DNA of 50,959 bases from Bacteroidota bacterium (GCA_005772895.1 SXIH01000052.1:1-50959); one strand, 5' to 3'; positions 1 to 11,347 are shown, numbered from the stretch's first letter. Notes: generated by a model not told the origin, from the sequence alone. Translations and numbers: made by a program.

Positions 1-2
1 GT

Positions 3-92
3 ATACCTTTGTATAATAGATATAGACCTCATCTTGCATTAAAAATGAAAACGCCTGATCAAGTCTATGAACAAAAAAGCCCGACTACCTGA
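3..92 (+). CDS. IS3-type transposase, C-terminal end only (cut by window start)
   Basis: The + strand frame that is open at the window edge reads about 30 residues to a TGA at 90-92. It contains YNRYRPHLAL followed by KMKTPDQVYE. The pattern Y-N-x-x-R-P-H-x-A-L then T-P-x-x-x-Y is the typical C-terminus of the rve integrase core of IS3/IS481-type transposases. Only the tail is in the window, so intactness cannot be judged. The codons fit without interruption. Integrase-core transposases of this type catalyse cut or copy-and-paste movement of their own element. Confidence 0.72.
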   Translation: MPLYNRYRPHLALKMKTPDQVYEQKSPTT

Positions 93-141
93 GGCAATCG
101 GGATTAATTAAAAATCCGTCAACTTATTTTAGGACGTTACA
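93..141 (+). mobile_element. probable right end of the IS3-type element
   Basis: Directly after the transposase stop comes a short segment ending ..TTTTAGGACGTTACA at about 141. Read on the minus strand it begins TGTAACGTCC, the TG..CA type of terminus expected for IS3-family elements. The small hairpin CCCGA (80-84)/TCGGG (98-102), followed on the minus strand by CTTTTTT, may stop transcription entering the element. The opposite end is outside the window, so the boundary is inferred. Confidence 0.4.
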
Positions 142-166
142 GTCTTTAGAAAAATTGCATCATAAA

Positions 167-200
167 AAAACCATCTAGACAATACTGTCAGGATGGTTTT
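167..200 (-). terminator. Rho-independent terminator of gyrB
   Basis: The perfect stem AAAACCATC (167-175)/GATGGTTTT (192-200) has a 16-nt loop. On the minus strand it is followed by a run of T, about 22 nt after the gyrB stop codon. The + strand also has a T tract after the stem (TTTTCTTTTTTT), so it can act in both directions and insulate gyrB from the transposase on the left. Confidence 0.8.
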
Positions 201-221
201 CTTTTTTTAATAAAAATCTAT

Positions 222-2195
<1,974 letters not shown>

Positions 2196-2228
2196 TTAAT
2201 GCGTTTTTATGCTTTTTTTTAATGCTAG

Positions 2229-2236
2229 CAAATATA
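2229..2236 (-). promoter_or_regulatory. candidate gyrB promoter -7 box
   Basis: The minus strand reads TATATTTG, an exact match to the Bacteroidota -7 consensus TAnnTTTG. It lies 37-44 bases upstream of the gyrB ATG, which would give a leader of about 30 nt. I do not see a clean -33 TTG/TTTG at the expected distance, so this is only a candidate. Confidence 0.45.
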
Positions 2237-2360
2237 GCTTTTTCCCGCGTAAATAGTGGTGTTTCGGGAGAATAAAAAAGACCTGTTTTATCAACATAAA
2301 GTTAACAAAAAAAGACCTAAAAATTTGGATATTTAAACTAAAGTTTGATGAAAAAAACCG

Positions 2361-4040
2361 TTAAAATGAGTAGGATAATCCACCCATAAATCCAATCCTC
2401 TGAGTTGGATAATTATTATAACGATAGTATCTGAAATTTGTGATATTATTAAAATTTAAAAAGAATCCTAACTTTTTTGTGTAGCGATATTCTACACCAA
2501 CATTCACATCAAAAACACCTTTTAATTCCTGCGCAACAACTTTTTTTCCGGTGGATGATGTTGTATCACTCTCAAACGTTTTAGCGAACTGATTGTCGAT
2601 ATAATACAGATCAACCTTTGCAACAATTTTATCTCTCAAATTATAATTTGCTGCAAGCGTAAATTGCATTTGAGGTTTGTACCAGGCTTTTTGTTCAACC
2701 GACATTTTATAATTAAAATATTCTCCTCGTAATAATATTCTTAATTTTTCTCGTTGCTGATAAGTTACTTCTCCTTTAATAGCCAACAATTCTGCGTCAT
2801 CATAAATTACATCAAAACGATTTGCCATCATTTCTTTGGAATCGTTTACATACAAAGCCATCTGATCAATACTGGAATAAGCTGCACGTACATCGTATGC
2901 TATGGTTGATGATAACGTTCCTCTTAATCCTCCAAACATTTCATATTTATAATTGGAGTTATTCATCGTTAAATGTGAAAGCACAAATGGATTTTCATCT
3001 GTCAACGATTTATAACTGTTCTTCTGCAATTTCCCGCTAGCTCCTGCATAAGGAATAATTATATTATCAACAATATTATAACTCAAATCGATGTTGGGAT
3101 AAAAATAAAATTTAGATTTTACAAAAACATCCATTACTGCCGTTACACCAATACTTGCTCTGTATCGTTCACCTGTAGCAATAAAATTCGGATTAAGTGT
3201 AATGATAGTATTGTTAACTGTGTCCTGTGTAGTTTTATAATTGTAATAATCTACTGATGCATTTACTTTTAATAATTCTTTTAAAACGGCAGTCTGAACA
3301 AAACCATTTGCCTTAAAATTACTTTCTGAAGTTTTATAAGTATCCTGCAAATTGTAAAAATTCAATTTCACATCGTGATTGTAACGTTCTGCTTTTGCGT
3401 AATGACTCTTAAATTCAGCATTAGCAACAAATAGATTAAAGCGTTGAATAGTCAACTCATCTTTATCAACTAAATCGAATAGCGTATCATTATAGCCGTA
3501 AAAATGCACCACATTCCGGGCGTAATCAAAGTTTCCGGATAAGGTGTGCTCTTTTAAAAATTTCTTTCCATACAAACTCACTTCATTATCACTGAATCCG
3601 CCAAAACCATAATCTTCTAATTTACTTTGCGATGACAAATGTTTTAAACGTAAACCGAAAGCATAATCTTTTGAACGCAAATGATTATACCAAGCTTCAG
3701 CATATGGTGTTTTATAATTTCCGAATCCAACCTTAACTAATCCATTGTATAATTTAGTTAATGGCTCTCCTACCATCTGCGCTGCTTCAATCGGCTCAAC
3801 ATCATAACCGGTTGCTACTTTTTTCGAATTATTAATGCTGAATCCGTCTACTTTTAATTTTTTTGTAGAATCTACTATTGTCGGACGATCCATTATTTTT
3901 GTTGCATCGGTAATTGTTGGTTTGTATGAACCTACACTAATGATCAACATCGAATCCAAAACCGTTTGGGAATATGCCTTTACAGTTGAACTCAAAAGAA
4001 TCAAACTAAATAAACAATATTTAAAAGATAACTTATTCAT
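2361..4040 (-). CDS. outer-membrane beta-barrel protein, TonB-dependent-receptor-like
   Basis: A 559-aa exported protein. Its N-terminal signal peptide (SFKYCLFSLILLSSTVKAYSQ) ends near residue 25. The rest alternates aromatic and polar residues in short strands, typical of an outer-membrane barrel, and the C-terminus is SYSF with a terminal Phe, the usual outer-membrane insertion signature. I see no plug domain and no CarboxypepD_reg domain, so it resembles the barrel part of a TonB-dependent receptor without the plug. Its start overlaps the end of the upstream TPR gene by 8 nt, so the two are translationally coupled and probably form an envelope pair. Substrate unknown. Confidence 0.7.
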   Translation of the reverse strand: MNKLSFKYCLFSLILLSSTVKAYSQTVLDSMLIISVGSYKPTITDATKIMDRPTIVDSTKKLKVDGFSINNSKKVATGYDVEPIEAAQMVGEPLTKLYNGLVKVGFGNYKTPYAEAWYNHLRSKDYAFGLRLKHLSSQSKLEDYGFGGFSDNEVSLYGKKFLKEHTLSGNFDYARNVVHFYGYNDTLFDLVDKDELTIQRFNLFVANAEFKSHYAKAERYNHDVKLNFYNLQDTYKTSESNFKANGFVQTAVLKELLKVNASVDYYNYKTTQDTVNNTIITLNPNFIATGERYRASIGVTAVMDVFVKSKFYFYPNIDLSYNIVDNIIIPYAGASGKLQKNSYKSLTDENPFVLSHLTMNNSNYKYEMFGGLRGTLSSTIAYDVRAAYSSIDQMALYVNDSKEMMANRFDVIYDDAELLAIKGEVTYQQREKLRILLRGEYFNYKMSVEQKAWYKPQMQFTLAANYNLRDKIVAKVDLYYIDNQFAKTFESDTTSSTGKKVVAQELKGVFDVNVGVEYRYTKKLGFFLNFNNITNFRYYRYNNYPTQRIGFMGGLSYSF

Positions 4041-7000
4041 GGTTTTCTTCTCCTTCCTTCACTGTTGGAACAACCGTTGATGGTTCGGTAAATAATTTAT
4101 TTTGATTGGGATTATTCCCTTCAAATTCTACTTTTATTGGCTCTTCAACTGTTTTCATTTGTTTTACAGATTCTTCCGCAGTATTAATTTTATCCAATCG
4201 CTCCTGAGCCAATTTTATTAACTCCGGTGTGTCCGATTCATCAATCACAATTTTCAAATAGCCTTTAGCCTGAAAATTATCTCCTAATGAAACATAATTA
4301 TCTGCTAACAGAATCATTCCTTTTGTAACCCAATAAGGATAATCGCCATCACCATTTATGAGATCAAACACCATTTTTTTCGATTCCTTAAATTCACTTT
4401 TCAAATAAAAAATGTTAGCTATGTTGTATTGCGACTCAGCAGAAATTTCTGCCTTCGAGCTATTGACAACCGATTGAAATTCTGCATGAGCATCCTCTAA
4501 CTTCTGCATTGCCAAATAAGTTTGTCCTAAATAAAAATGTGCTTCACTGCTCAACTGCTCCGCAACATTCTCAATCTTCAAAACTTTGTTAGCGTAAGTA
4601 ATAATGTCTTCATTTGATTTTGTATTGTAATACGAACGCATCAATCCTATTACTGCAGCAGTAATACTTTTTGAATTTTCTGCTTGTAATTCTAACAGCT
4701 TATAAAATTCAATTGCCTTTGCATAATCCTGTTTCTTAAAAGCAATATCCGAACCTTTGTAAAGCGATTGCTCCGTAAATTCAGTCTTAGGTTTACTGAT
4801 TACAAATGAATACGATTTCAACGCTGCATCCATGTTTCCTAACTTGTAATCACATTCTGCTTTATAATAATTCGCCTGAGTAATAAATACTCCATCAGGA
4901 AATTTCGAAATGTATTTTTCAAAACTGATGACTACATTTTTACAGTCTTGCTGTTTGTAAGCATTGTTGTAAGTCAATGAATCCAACTCGCCTTGTGGAA
5001 TGGCTGCCCCATAAGAAGCCATAGCTTTTTCCAAACCGTCAGGATCACCCTTGGATGCATAAATATCTTTTACTTTGTTTAAAGCCTCATTTGCTTCGGC
5101 CGATTTTCTGTCGCGCTTAATTAATTTATCGAAATAAGCTAAAGCCTTGTCGTCTTCCTTTTTTGCATAATAGATCAATCCTATTTTACTTAAACTAATA
5201 TTGATGTAAGCACTGTTTGGATATTCGTCCACAAAAGCAATAAACTTACTCAAAGCCATATCCTGCTGATTGTCCTTATCAAAAGTTAATGCCAATTCAA
5301 ACTTTGCTTTTTGAATGTACAACGACTTCGGATAAGCTGAAATGAATGTATTCAAATCCGTAATTTTTGCCGTATACTTTTTCTGAACACCGTAAGCCAA
5401 TGCTTTTTGGAAAAGAGCATAATCGGTATTCATCAGTTTCATTTTATACGATTGGTCGTAATAATCTGCAGCATTTGCATAATCACTCTGCATAAAATAT
5501 CCATCACCAATACGATTGTAGGCATCGTTTATTTTTTTTGCGTTTGCTTGTGGCTTGAACGTTACAAACTTTCTAAACCACAAATTACTGTTTGCATAAT
5601 CTTTCAGTTTGTAATACGAATAACCAATATTGTAATTCGCATCACTCAATTCCATTTTACCAATTGCACCCGGCTCCGAAATATAATCGATGTAATATTC
5701 TACTGCTTCAGGATATTTATTCAAACGGTAATACGATTCTGCTTTCCAGTAAATGGCGTTTGCACGGATATTTTTATCAAACAAATAAGTGTTCGACTTA
5801 TCAAAATATTTTATTGCCTCAGCAAATTCCATGTTGTTAAACAAATCTACACCGCGGTAATAAGCCACCTTTTGATGTGCTTGTTTTAATTCCGGAGTCA
5901 ATACTTTTATACTTTCTATTGCTTCTACTGCTTCTTTATAGCTTTTTGTGGTAATAAAAACATTTGCTAAATAAGCATACGCTTCATCAATATGTGTTGC
6001 ATTCGGGAAAAGTTTGATATACTTCTGAAAAGCTTTGATGGCTTCGTTGTATGGATTAAAAGCTAAATCATAAGATAATTTAGCATAATTGAAAAGTGCA
6101 TCTTCCTGGACACCTTTATCGAAATCTAATTTGGAAGCTAAGCCAAAAGCATTCAAAGCATTTTGTTTACTGTCGGTTTTGATATAACAATCTGCGATGT
6201 GATAGTAAGCACTTTGAGCCAATGAGTCATCAATGTTTCCAATTTTAATAAAATAGTTGATCGCATCTTCATATTCTTTCATCTGATGATGTGAGTAACC
6301 CAATTGATAATTATCCTTCCGCGTCAAAGAACCGTTTGCTTTTTCGTAACGTTTCAAATAAGGAATGGCTTGCTTGTATTTGTTGGTACGGTAATACGAC
6401 TCGCCCAAAATTTTAGCGATCTCAGGAACACGCTTTGTAACGGCAGAATCTAAAAGAGCCGGAGCATAATTTATCACCGTTTCATACTTCCCCTGCAAAA
6501 AATAAATTTGAGCAATGTAGTAGGGAACGATCGGACCAAAGGTTTCGTTGGTTTGTAATTTTTCGAAATCTGTCAGAGCCGTTTCGTAATTTTTTTCGCC
6601 ATACGAAATGTGGGCAAAATAATATTTCGCAGCAGCAGCATATTTATTGTCGACATCTTTTATTTCGAAAAAATCTTTTTTTGCTTCCGGTAATTTATTG
6701 GATTCAAAAAAGCAATACCCGCGCTTGAAATAAAACTCCGCAAGCTCTTCCGTTGTCAAGTCGTAGATATCTACCTTCTCAAACCATTCAATCGCTTCAC
6801 GCCATTTCTTTTTGCGGTAGTTATACTTTCCTAAATAAAAATAAGCGGTTTTTGTTTTCGGACTTTCAGGATGATTGGCAATAAATTGCTTGAGATATAA
6901 CTCACCGTCTTTGTTGAATAATTCAATGGCACAAATGGCATTGTAATATTCCGCATCAATGCGGACAAGTGAGTGTGGATCGTTATTGGATTCAATTACT

Positions 7001-7164
7001 TTCGCAAAACTTTTTTGGGCAGCCCCAAATTTTTCTTTCTGAAAAAGTTCAATTGCTTGTTTGTATTCCGAATCTTCATGTAAAACATGAACCGTTTTTT
7101 GAGCAAAAACAGAAACCGAAAAAAATACCCCGACTAAAAGCGCAAACCCTTTTAAATTCTTCAT
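4033..7164 (-). CDS. large exported tetratricopeptide-repeat protein
   Basis: A 1043-aa protein with a signal peptide (LKGFALLVGVFFSVSVFAQ, cleavage after about residue 21), so it is periplasmic or surface-associated. From about residue 30 to 980 it consists of tandem TPR helices with recurring patterns such as YYxAxCxYKLGNxxxA, AxxYFDKxIKRD and YNIGYSYYKLKDY. The last ~50 residues are charged and disordered. TPR solenoids are protein-binding scaffolds. The 8-nt overlap with the downstream barrel gene suggests it works with that outer-membrane protein, perhaps as a periplasmic docking partner (inference). No enzymatic motif is visible. Confidence 0.85.
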   Translation of the reverse strand: MKNLKGFALLVGVFFSVSVFAQKTVHVLHEDSEYKQAIELFQKEKFGAAQKSFAKVIESNNDPHSLVRIDAEYYNAICAIELFNKDGELYLKQFIANHPESPKTKTAYFYLGKYNYRKKKWREAIEWFEKVDIYDLTTEELAEFYFKRGYCFFESNKLPEAKKDFFEIKDVDNKYAAAAKYYFAHISYGEKNYETALTDFEKLQTNETFGPIVPYYIAQIYFLQGKYETVINYAPALLDSAVTKRVPEIAKILGESYYRTNKYKQAIPYLKRYEKANGSLTRKDNYQLGYSHHQMKEYEDAINYFIKIGNIDDSLAQSAYYHIADCYIKTDSKQNALNAFGLASKLDFDKGVQEDALFNYAKLSYDLAFNPYNEAIKAFQKYIKLFPNATHIDEAYAYLANVFITTKSYKEAVEAIESIKVLTPELKQAHQKVAYYRGVDLFNNMEFAEAIKYFDKSNTYLFDKNIRANAIYWKAESYYRLNKYPEAVEYYIDYISEPGAIGKMELSDANYNIGYSYYKLKDYANSNLWFRKFVTFKPQANAKKINDAYNRIGDGYFMQSDYANAADYYDQSYKMKLMNTDYALFQKALAYGVQKKYTAKITDLNTFISAYPKSLYIQKAKFELALTFDKDNQQDMALSKFIAFVDEYPNSAYINISLSKIGLIYYAKKEDDKALAYFDKLIKRDRKSAEANEALNKVKDIYASKGDPDGLEKAMASYGAAIPQGELDSLTYNNAYKQQDCKNVVISFEKYISKFPDGVFITQANYYKAECDYKLGNMDAALKSYSFVISKPKTEFTEQSLYKGSDIAFKKQDYAKAIEFYKLLELQAENSKSITAAVIGLMRSYYNTKSNEDIITYANKVLKIENVAEQLSSEAHFYLGQTYLAMQKLEDAHAEFQSVVNSSKAEISAESQYNIANIFYLKSEFKESKKMVFDLINGDGDYPYWVTKGMILLADNYVSLGDNFQAKGYLKIVIDESDTPELIKLAQERLDKINTAEESVKQMKTVEEPIKVEFEGNNPNQNKLFTEPSTVVPTVKEGEENHE

Positions 7165-7325
7165 TGAATAGGTTGATAGATAATGATAGTAAAATTAGTA
7201 AGGATAGTCCCATGAAGTTTTAAGGTATTTGGAAGTTATTAACGCACAAATGTTGAAAGTATTGCATATAAACAACCCATGTCCAAACAGCTTATGAGTA
7301 ATTTTCGGAATTAATTACCGGTTCA

Positions 7326-8006
7326 ATGGCGCTCGATACAATTATCAGCTTAAACAACGTTTCTATTTTTCAAAAGTACAACCTCGTACTTGCCAATGTA
7401 AACATCAGCATTGATAAGGGTGAATTCGTCTATCTGATTGGAAAAACAGGAAGCGGGAAAAGCAGTTTACTGAAGACTTTGTATGCCGACCTTGACCTTA
7501 CACAAGGAAGCGGAACCGTTGCCGGATTCGATTTGGCTACCATTAAACGAAAAGAAATTCCATTCCTGAGAAGAAAACTAGGCATTGTGTTCCAGGATTT
7601 TCAATTGTTAACCGACAGAAGCGTAAACGATAACTTAATGTTTGTATTGAAAGCTACGGGCTGGAAAGACAAACAAGCCATGCAAAAACGCATTCAGGAA
7701 GTCTTAGAAAAAGTACACTTAACCACCAAAGGCTTCAAAATGCCCCACGAGCTTTCAGGTGGCGAGCAGCAACGTATTTCCATAGCAAGAGCCTTACTAA
7801 ACGACCCCGAACTTATACTAGCCGATGAGCCCACAGGAAACCTCGACCCGGAAACATCTGAAGGCATCATGAATTTATTAGTAGAGATAAGCAAAAATGG
7901 AAGAGCCGTGCTAATTGCAACTCACGACATTATGATGTTTGATAAATTTCCTTCCCGAACGATTAAATGTGAGAGTGGGAAGGTGATTGATTCGAAGGGG
8001 AATTAA
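7326..8006 (+). CDS. ftsE: FtsE-type ABC transporter ATP-binding protein
   Basis: A 226-aa ABC ATPase. Walker A is GKTGSGKSS (residues ~40-48), the Q-loop is VFQDFQLL, the signature is LSGGEQQR, Walker B is LILADEPTGNLD and the switch His is in IATHD. Size and motif wording match FtsE/LolD-class ATPases; the Bacteroidota homologue is usually named FtsE, which with FtsX controls septal peptidoglycan hydrolysis at the cytoplasmic membrane. No ftsX lies next to it, so partner assignment is inferred. It is divergent from the TPR gene and convergent with the FGE-like gene, with only two bases between the two stop codons and no room for a separate terminator. Confidence 0.85.
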   Translation: MALDTIISLNNVSIFQKYNLVLANVNISIDKGEFVYLIGKTGSGKSSLLKTLYADLDLTQGSGTVAGFDLATIKRKEIPFLRRKLGIVFQDFQLLTDRSVNDNLMFVLKATGWKDKQAMQKRIQEVLEKVHLTTKGFKMPHELSGGEQQRISIARALLNDPELILADEPTGNLDPETSEGIMNLLVEISKNGRAVLIATHDIMMFDKFPSRTIKCESGKVIDSKGN

Positions 8007-8008
8007 TC

Positions 8009-9514
8009 CTACCAAAAGGGATTTTTATCACTACCTCTTTCAGTAGTTATAATCAAAACTCTGAAACCAATAAATGGTGAAGCACCGTTTTTATTGTACA
8101 CGCTTAACATTTTTTGATACTCGTCTTTATTCTGCCAGCAGCAACCTCTTACTTTCAATTCCCCTTCTTTGCTTTTTATCAATTCACTAACATGTCCGGC
8201 CAAACAACAAGCTTCTACATTATCGGGATAAGATGCAGGTTCAGCCGGGTTGCCCGAACTTTTTGATTTTACGTTTTTATAGTTCATTGCCTTTTTAAAT
8301 ATTTCTATCATCTCTGCTTCTGTCATTCCAAAACGGTTCACATCAGAAAGTTTATCCATTGGCGTTTCTTTGCTCTTGTCAATTTTGTTTACCTGTGAAG
8401 TACGTTTGAAAAAACCTTTGTCAACCAAACCTTCACTTGGGTCGTAAATAGTATTGTAACCCGCACAATCAGGAATGAGTGCAAAGGCTGCATCGGCAGA
8501 ATAAATCCATTCGTAATCGTAAGGCAAACGTACAATCACTTGTTTCTTTTTTGCAGTACTTTTTGTTTTGGAGTTTTTGGGAGAAGCTGCTGCTAATTGT
8601 TCATTGGTTTCCATTTGCAGCCATTCGCAATACATGGCACTTGCTTCTAAATCAATATTCACAACAGGAAAGTCGTTGTAAATTTCATTGGAGAAATAAT
8701 TTTTTGCTAGCGTTGGACAACCATACTCTTTCCAGACTTCTTCTTTCGGCAAACATTTTTTCATGTCTTCAAATCTTCCTTGCATTACTAAGTCGGCTAA
8801 AAATGTTTTGTATTCCAAATTTGTAACAGGAAAATTGCTCATCACAAAAGGAGGAACAATTACTTCGGCATTTTTATAAGTGGTTGCACCCGGGGCAGTT
8901 TTTCCATACAGCAAATCATCTATTTTCAAAAGTTTCTGCAACATCTGTTCTTTTACTTGCACAAAATGTGCCAGACCGGCTTTATTAAAATAAGGAAGTT
9001 CTTTTTCCTTTTCAGAATTATTAGGCACCAAAGGAGCGGGAGGTTCGGAGGGAGCATAATCAATATCTGGTGTAAATTCAACCGACTCAGAAATAATCAA
9101 AGGAGAAGTAGCTAATGCAGTTTTTTCTTCTGTCTTTTCTTTTGTTGTTTGTGATGTATTTGCCGAAACAGCTTGTGTTTGCTCAATAGTAGATTTAGAA
9201 TTTGTTTCCGCTATTTGAGAATTTGTTTCAACTATTTTTCCTCCCTCTTCTTTCCCTGTAAATAAAACAAGTGAAGTTCCAGAAAGTAAAACCAGTGCAA
9301 GAACAATCCACATTATATTTTTCCCGCCTCCTGATTTTCCGCTTAAGCGTGCAAGTAAGGCTGCTTCTTTTTTTGAATTGATTATTACTGAATAATCTTG
9401 CTCAATACAAAAACGCGCCACACCTTCATCTTCTTTTTGAGAATAGGTTTCTAAGAACAAAGTATTTAAGGCTCCGTCCAGATCATTTTCGTGTATGGAA
9501 GAAAAATCCTTCAT
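8009..9514 (-). CDS. membrane protein with FGE/sulfatase-modifying-factor-like domain, partner of ECF sigma
   Basis: 501 aa. Residues 1-65 are cytoplasmic and acidic, 66-86 form one transmembrane helix (NIMWIVLALVLLSGTSLVLF), 90-190 are low-complexity Ser/Thr/Glu/Pro, and ~205-495 resemble the formylglycine-generating-enzyme fold. Clues for the fold are the opening VPPFVMSNFPVTNLEYKTFL, then FPVVNIDLEASAMYCEWL, RLPYDYEWIYSA, a Gly/Ser/Cys-rich GHVSELI..VRGCCWQ and the closing FIGFRVLI. GldJ/GldK-type proteins of Bacteroidota use this fold without sulfatase activity. The start overlaps the sigma gene by 4 nt (ATGA), so the pair is translationally coupled. That order and topology suggest an anti-sigma or signal-transducing role (inference). 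There is no classical RskA or zinc anti-sigma motif. Confidence 0.7.
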   Translation of the reverse strand: MKDFSSIHENDLDGALNTLFLETYSQKEDEGVARFCIEQDYSVIINSKKEAALLARLSGKSGGGKNIMWIVLALVLLSGTSLVLFTGKEEGGKIVETNSQIAETNSKSTIEQTQAVSANTSQTTKEKTEEKTALATSPLIISESVEFTPDIDYAPSEPPAPLVPNNSEKEKELPYFNKAGLAHFVQVKEQMLQKLLKIDDLLYGKTAPGATTYKNAEVIVPPFVMSNFPVTNLEYKTFLADLVMQGRFEDMKKCLPKEEVWKEYGCPTLAKNYFSNEIYNDFPVVNIDLEASAMYCEWLQMETNEQLAAASPKNSKTKSTAKKKQVIVRLPYDYEWIYSADAAFALIPDCAGYNTIYDPSEGLVDKGFFKRTSQVNKIDKSKETPMDKLSDVNRFGMTEAEMIEIFKKAMNYKNVKSKSSGNPAEPASYPDNVEACCLAGHVSELIKSKEGELKVRGCCWQNKDEYQKMLSVYNKNGASPFIGFRVLIITTERGSDKNPFW

Positions 9515-10071
9515 TCTTTTTTATTCATACAATCGTTCGTTTTCTCAGTCACCACTTTTTTCAAACGCATATGATACACCTTGAGCTGGTCGCCCGGACG
9601 AGAAACATATTGTGAAATAGCCTCATAGGAATGATCCTGAGCACGCATCAACAAAAGTATACGTTGCCAATCTTCCAATATGGCTAAAGCTTTTTGCAAA
9701 CAGCGCATGAGCGGACTAGTATGTTCCTTTTCCTCTTCACTTTCTTTTCTATCACTGCTTAATTTCTCGTGTTTATCGAGCAACTCGGTGGTAACAATTC
9801 CTTTTGCTTTTGTATCGCGGTAATGGTTGCGGAGATAGTTGATGAAAATTTTAAACAGAAAGCCAATAAATTTTCCTTCATCCTTAAAACTATATTGGTC
9901 GGCTACATTCATTGCTTTGTAAAGTGTTTTGTACACCAACTCCCAGGAATCATCTTCAGAAAGTTTCCATTTGGTAATTGCATAGCCGTATAGTTTTTTT
10001 CCATAACGTTCGTAGAGTAACGCAACCGTTTCTTTATCCTTGTTCTTAAGTATGGAATTGATGTCAGACAT
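9511..10071 (-). CDS. ECF-type RNA polymerase sigma factor
   Basis: A 186-aa sigma-70 family protein. Region 2 spans about residues 12-85 (LYERYGKKLYGYAITKW, then FIGFLFKIFINYLRNHYRD) and region 4 about residues 118-175 (LAILEDWQRILLLMRAQDHSYEAISQYV). A charged linker separates them (KLSSDRKESEEEKE). ECF factors direct polymerase to envelope or stress promoters and are usually held by a membrane anti-sigma; the 3' overlapping FGE-like membrane protein is the obvious candidate. The gene follows the two VWA genes in the same direction after a 62-nt gap. That gap holds a hairpin whose 3' arm contains the ATG (10069-10112), so initiation may be structure-controlled. Confidence 0.9.
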   Translation of the reverse strand: MSDINSILKNKDKETVALLYERYGKKLYGYAITKWKLSEDDSWELVYKTLYKAMNVADQYSFKDEGKFIGFLFKIFINYLRNHYRDTKAKGIVTTELLDKHEKLSSDRKESEEEKEHTSPLMRCLQKALAILEDWQRILLLMRAQDHSYEAISQYVSRPGDQLKVYHMRLKKVVTEKTNDCMNKKE

Positions 10072-10112
10072 ATCTTAGCAAACCCGTCAGAAAACGGGAA
10101 TACTAAGATATG
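10069..10112 (-). promoter_or_regulatory. two-tier hairpin covering the sigma-factor start codon
   Basis: The outer arms CATATCTTAG (10069-10078) and CTAAGATATG (10103-10112) are perfect 10-bp complements. The inner arms CCCGT (10083-10087) and ACGGG (10094-10098) form a second stem. In the minus-strand mRNA the 3' outer arm ends in the sigma ATG (10069-10071) and includes the purine stretch just before it, so folding would hide the initiation site. No T tract follows, so it is not a standard terminator. Confidence 0.6.
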
Positions 10113-10133
10113 AATTTTACATCGGCTTCCCAA

Positions 10134-11336
10134 TTAGAATTTGCTCCGGATTTTTGTTTCGTATCCCTTCCTTTTCGCAGAATGGCGCATTTTTTCATAC
10201 ACCCTTGAATTGAAAGAGGATTCCACTTCTTCTTTATCTCTTTTTTCAAGCTCCTTGGCAAGATATTCATCACGCTGTTTCAGTAAATCACTTAGGCTTT
10301 TTTCAAGCACAGTTCTTTTAGCTACTAAGTCCATCACATAAGTTGTGCGCTTTTCTTTTTCTATTTTAATAATAACATTAGGTAATTCCGATTCTTTTAT
10401 TTCTTCAAATTTCACTTTTGCGTGAATAATGTCGAACAACAATTCCTTTTCACCATAATAGTTACTCTTATTATTTTCGTTCATAAGGTTGTAATCCGTT
10501 CTGCGCGAACTTTCAGAAGCCGTTATAACTTTTAACTTATCCGCTTCTTCCTGTTTAGAAATGGTTTTGATTTTTGTTTTTTCTCCGTAATATATTCTGG
10601 AAGCATCCAATTGTTCTGAAAGTAATTTGATTTGTGCATCGTACGGACTCGTTATCTCAAAATTATTTGCTTTCATGTCCATTTCAAGAAATTCTCCACC
10701 TGCACAATCAGCAATCTCTTTCCAGATTTTTTTTGCGGTATAATCGTTTCCCATCAGAATGGTGTTGACTTCTATTCCTTTTTTTCTTGCAGCTTTACAG
10801 GTTTCAGGATATTTCACTTCTTTGTAATCCATGTGAGGCGGACAATCACCAACCAGAAATATAGTTTTGATAACACTTGTATCGGTTGACCATTTCATTT
10901 CGTTTACAGCTTCAAAAAAAGCCTGGTTTACACTTTCAGGTGTATCACCACCACCATCTGCATCTATCTGCATTAATTTAGTGTAAAGTTCATCCATATT
11001 ATGTGACAGTGGAAGAATACGAGTTATGAATTTATCCCCTCTGTCGCGATAAAAAACCATTCCCACTTCAATTTCAGGTGACGGTTCCGATTGTGCCATA
11101 CTGCTGGCAATGCTCCAGATTTTTTCTTTCGCAGTTCCAATTAAACCGCTCATGCTTCCTGTCGCATCCAATGCAAATACCAATTGCAAATGCATTGCTC
11201 GTGTGCTATCAACTTGTGCTCTTCCATTATTGAAAATGAAAATGGATATTATCAGCAACAACATTTTAAGAAACTTGTTTGCATTACTCATCATTTTAAT
11301 TTTAAAACAAATGAGTTCCTGAGTTTTTGATTTCAT
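10134..11336 (-). CDS. exported von Willebrand factor A domain protein
   Basis: A 400-aa protein with a hydrophobic export signal (LLLIISIFIFNNGRAQ) about 25-41 residues from the listed start. The internal Met15/Met16 (11294/11291) would give a normal-length signal peptide and is probably the true start. The VWA domain spans ~50-240. Its MIDAS starts in FALDATGSMSG (D-x-T-G-S in place of D-x-S-x-S), with Thr in GGGDTPES and Asp in FLVGDCPPH. The C-terminal ~150 residues are charged and helical. The last residues, KIRSKF, are identical to those of the upstream VWA protein. VWA domains bind metal and protein ligands. It lies 11 nt downstream of the other VWA gene in one operon. Confidence 0.85.
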   Translation of the reverse strand: MKSKTQELICFKIKMMSNANKFLKMLLLIISIFIFNNGRAQVDSTRAMHLQLVFALDATGSMSGLIGTAKEKIWSIASSMAQSEPSPEIEVGMVFYRDRGDKFITRILPLSHNMDELYTKLMQIDADGGGDTPESVNQAFFEAVNEMKWSTDTSVIKTIFLVGDCPPHMDYKEVKYPETCKAARKKGIEVNTILMGNDYTAKKIWKEIADCAGGEFLEMDMKANNFEITSPYDAQIKLLSEQLDASRIYYGEKTKIKTISKQEEADKLKVITASESSRRTDYNLMNENNKSNYYGEKELLFDIIHAKVKFEEIKESELPNVIIKIEKEKRTTYVMDLVAKRTVLEKSLSDLLKQRDEYLAKELEKRDKEEVESSFNSRVYEKMRHSAKRKGYETKIRSKF

Positions 11337-11347
11337 ATTTTAGAAAA

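Noticed and set aside
4..11. TACCTTTG, an exact TAnnTTTG promoter box at the window edge
   Set aside because: It lies inside the transposase reading frame (codons around IPLYNRYRPH), so the coding explanation is better.
5407..5889. Plus-strand 160-codon frame inside the TPR gene
   Set aside because: It is antisense to a well-supported TPR protein, with Cys/Ile/Phe-rich composition typical of a shadow frame.
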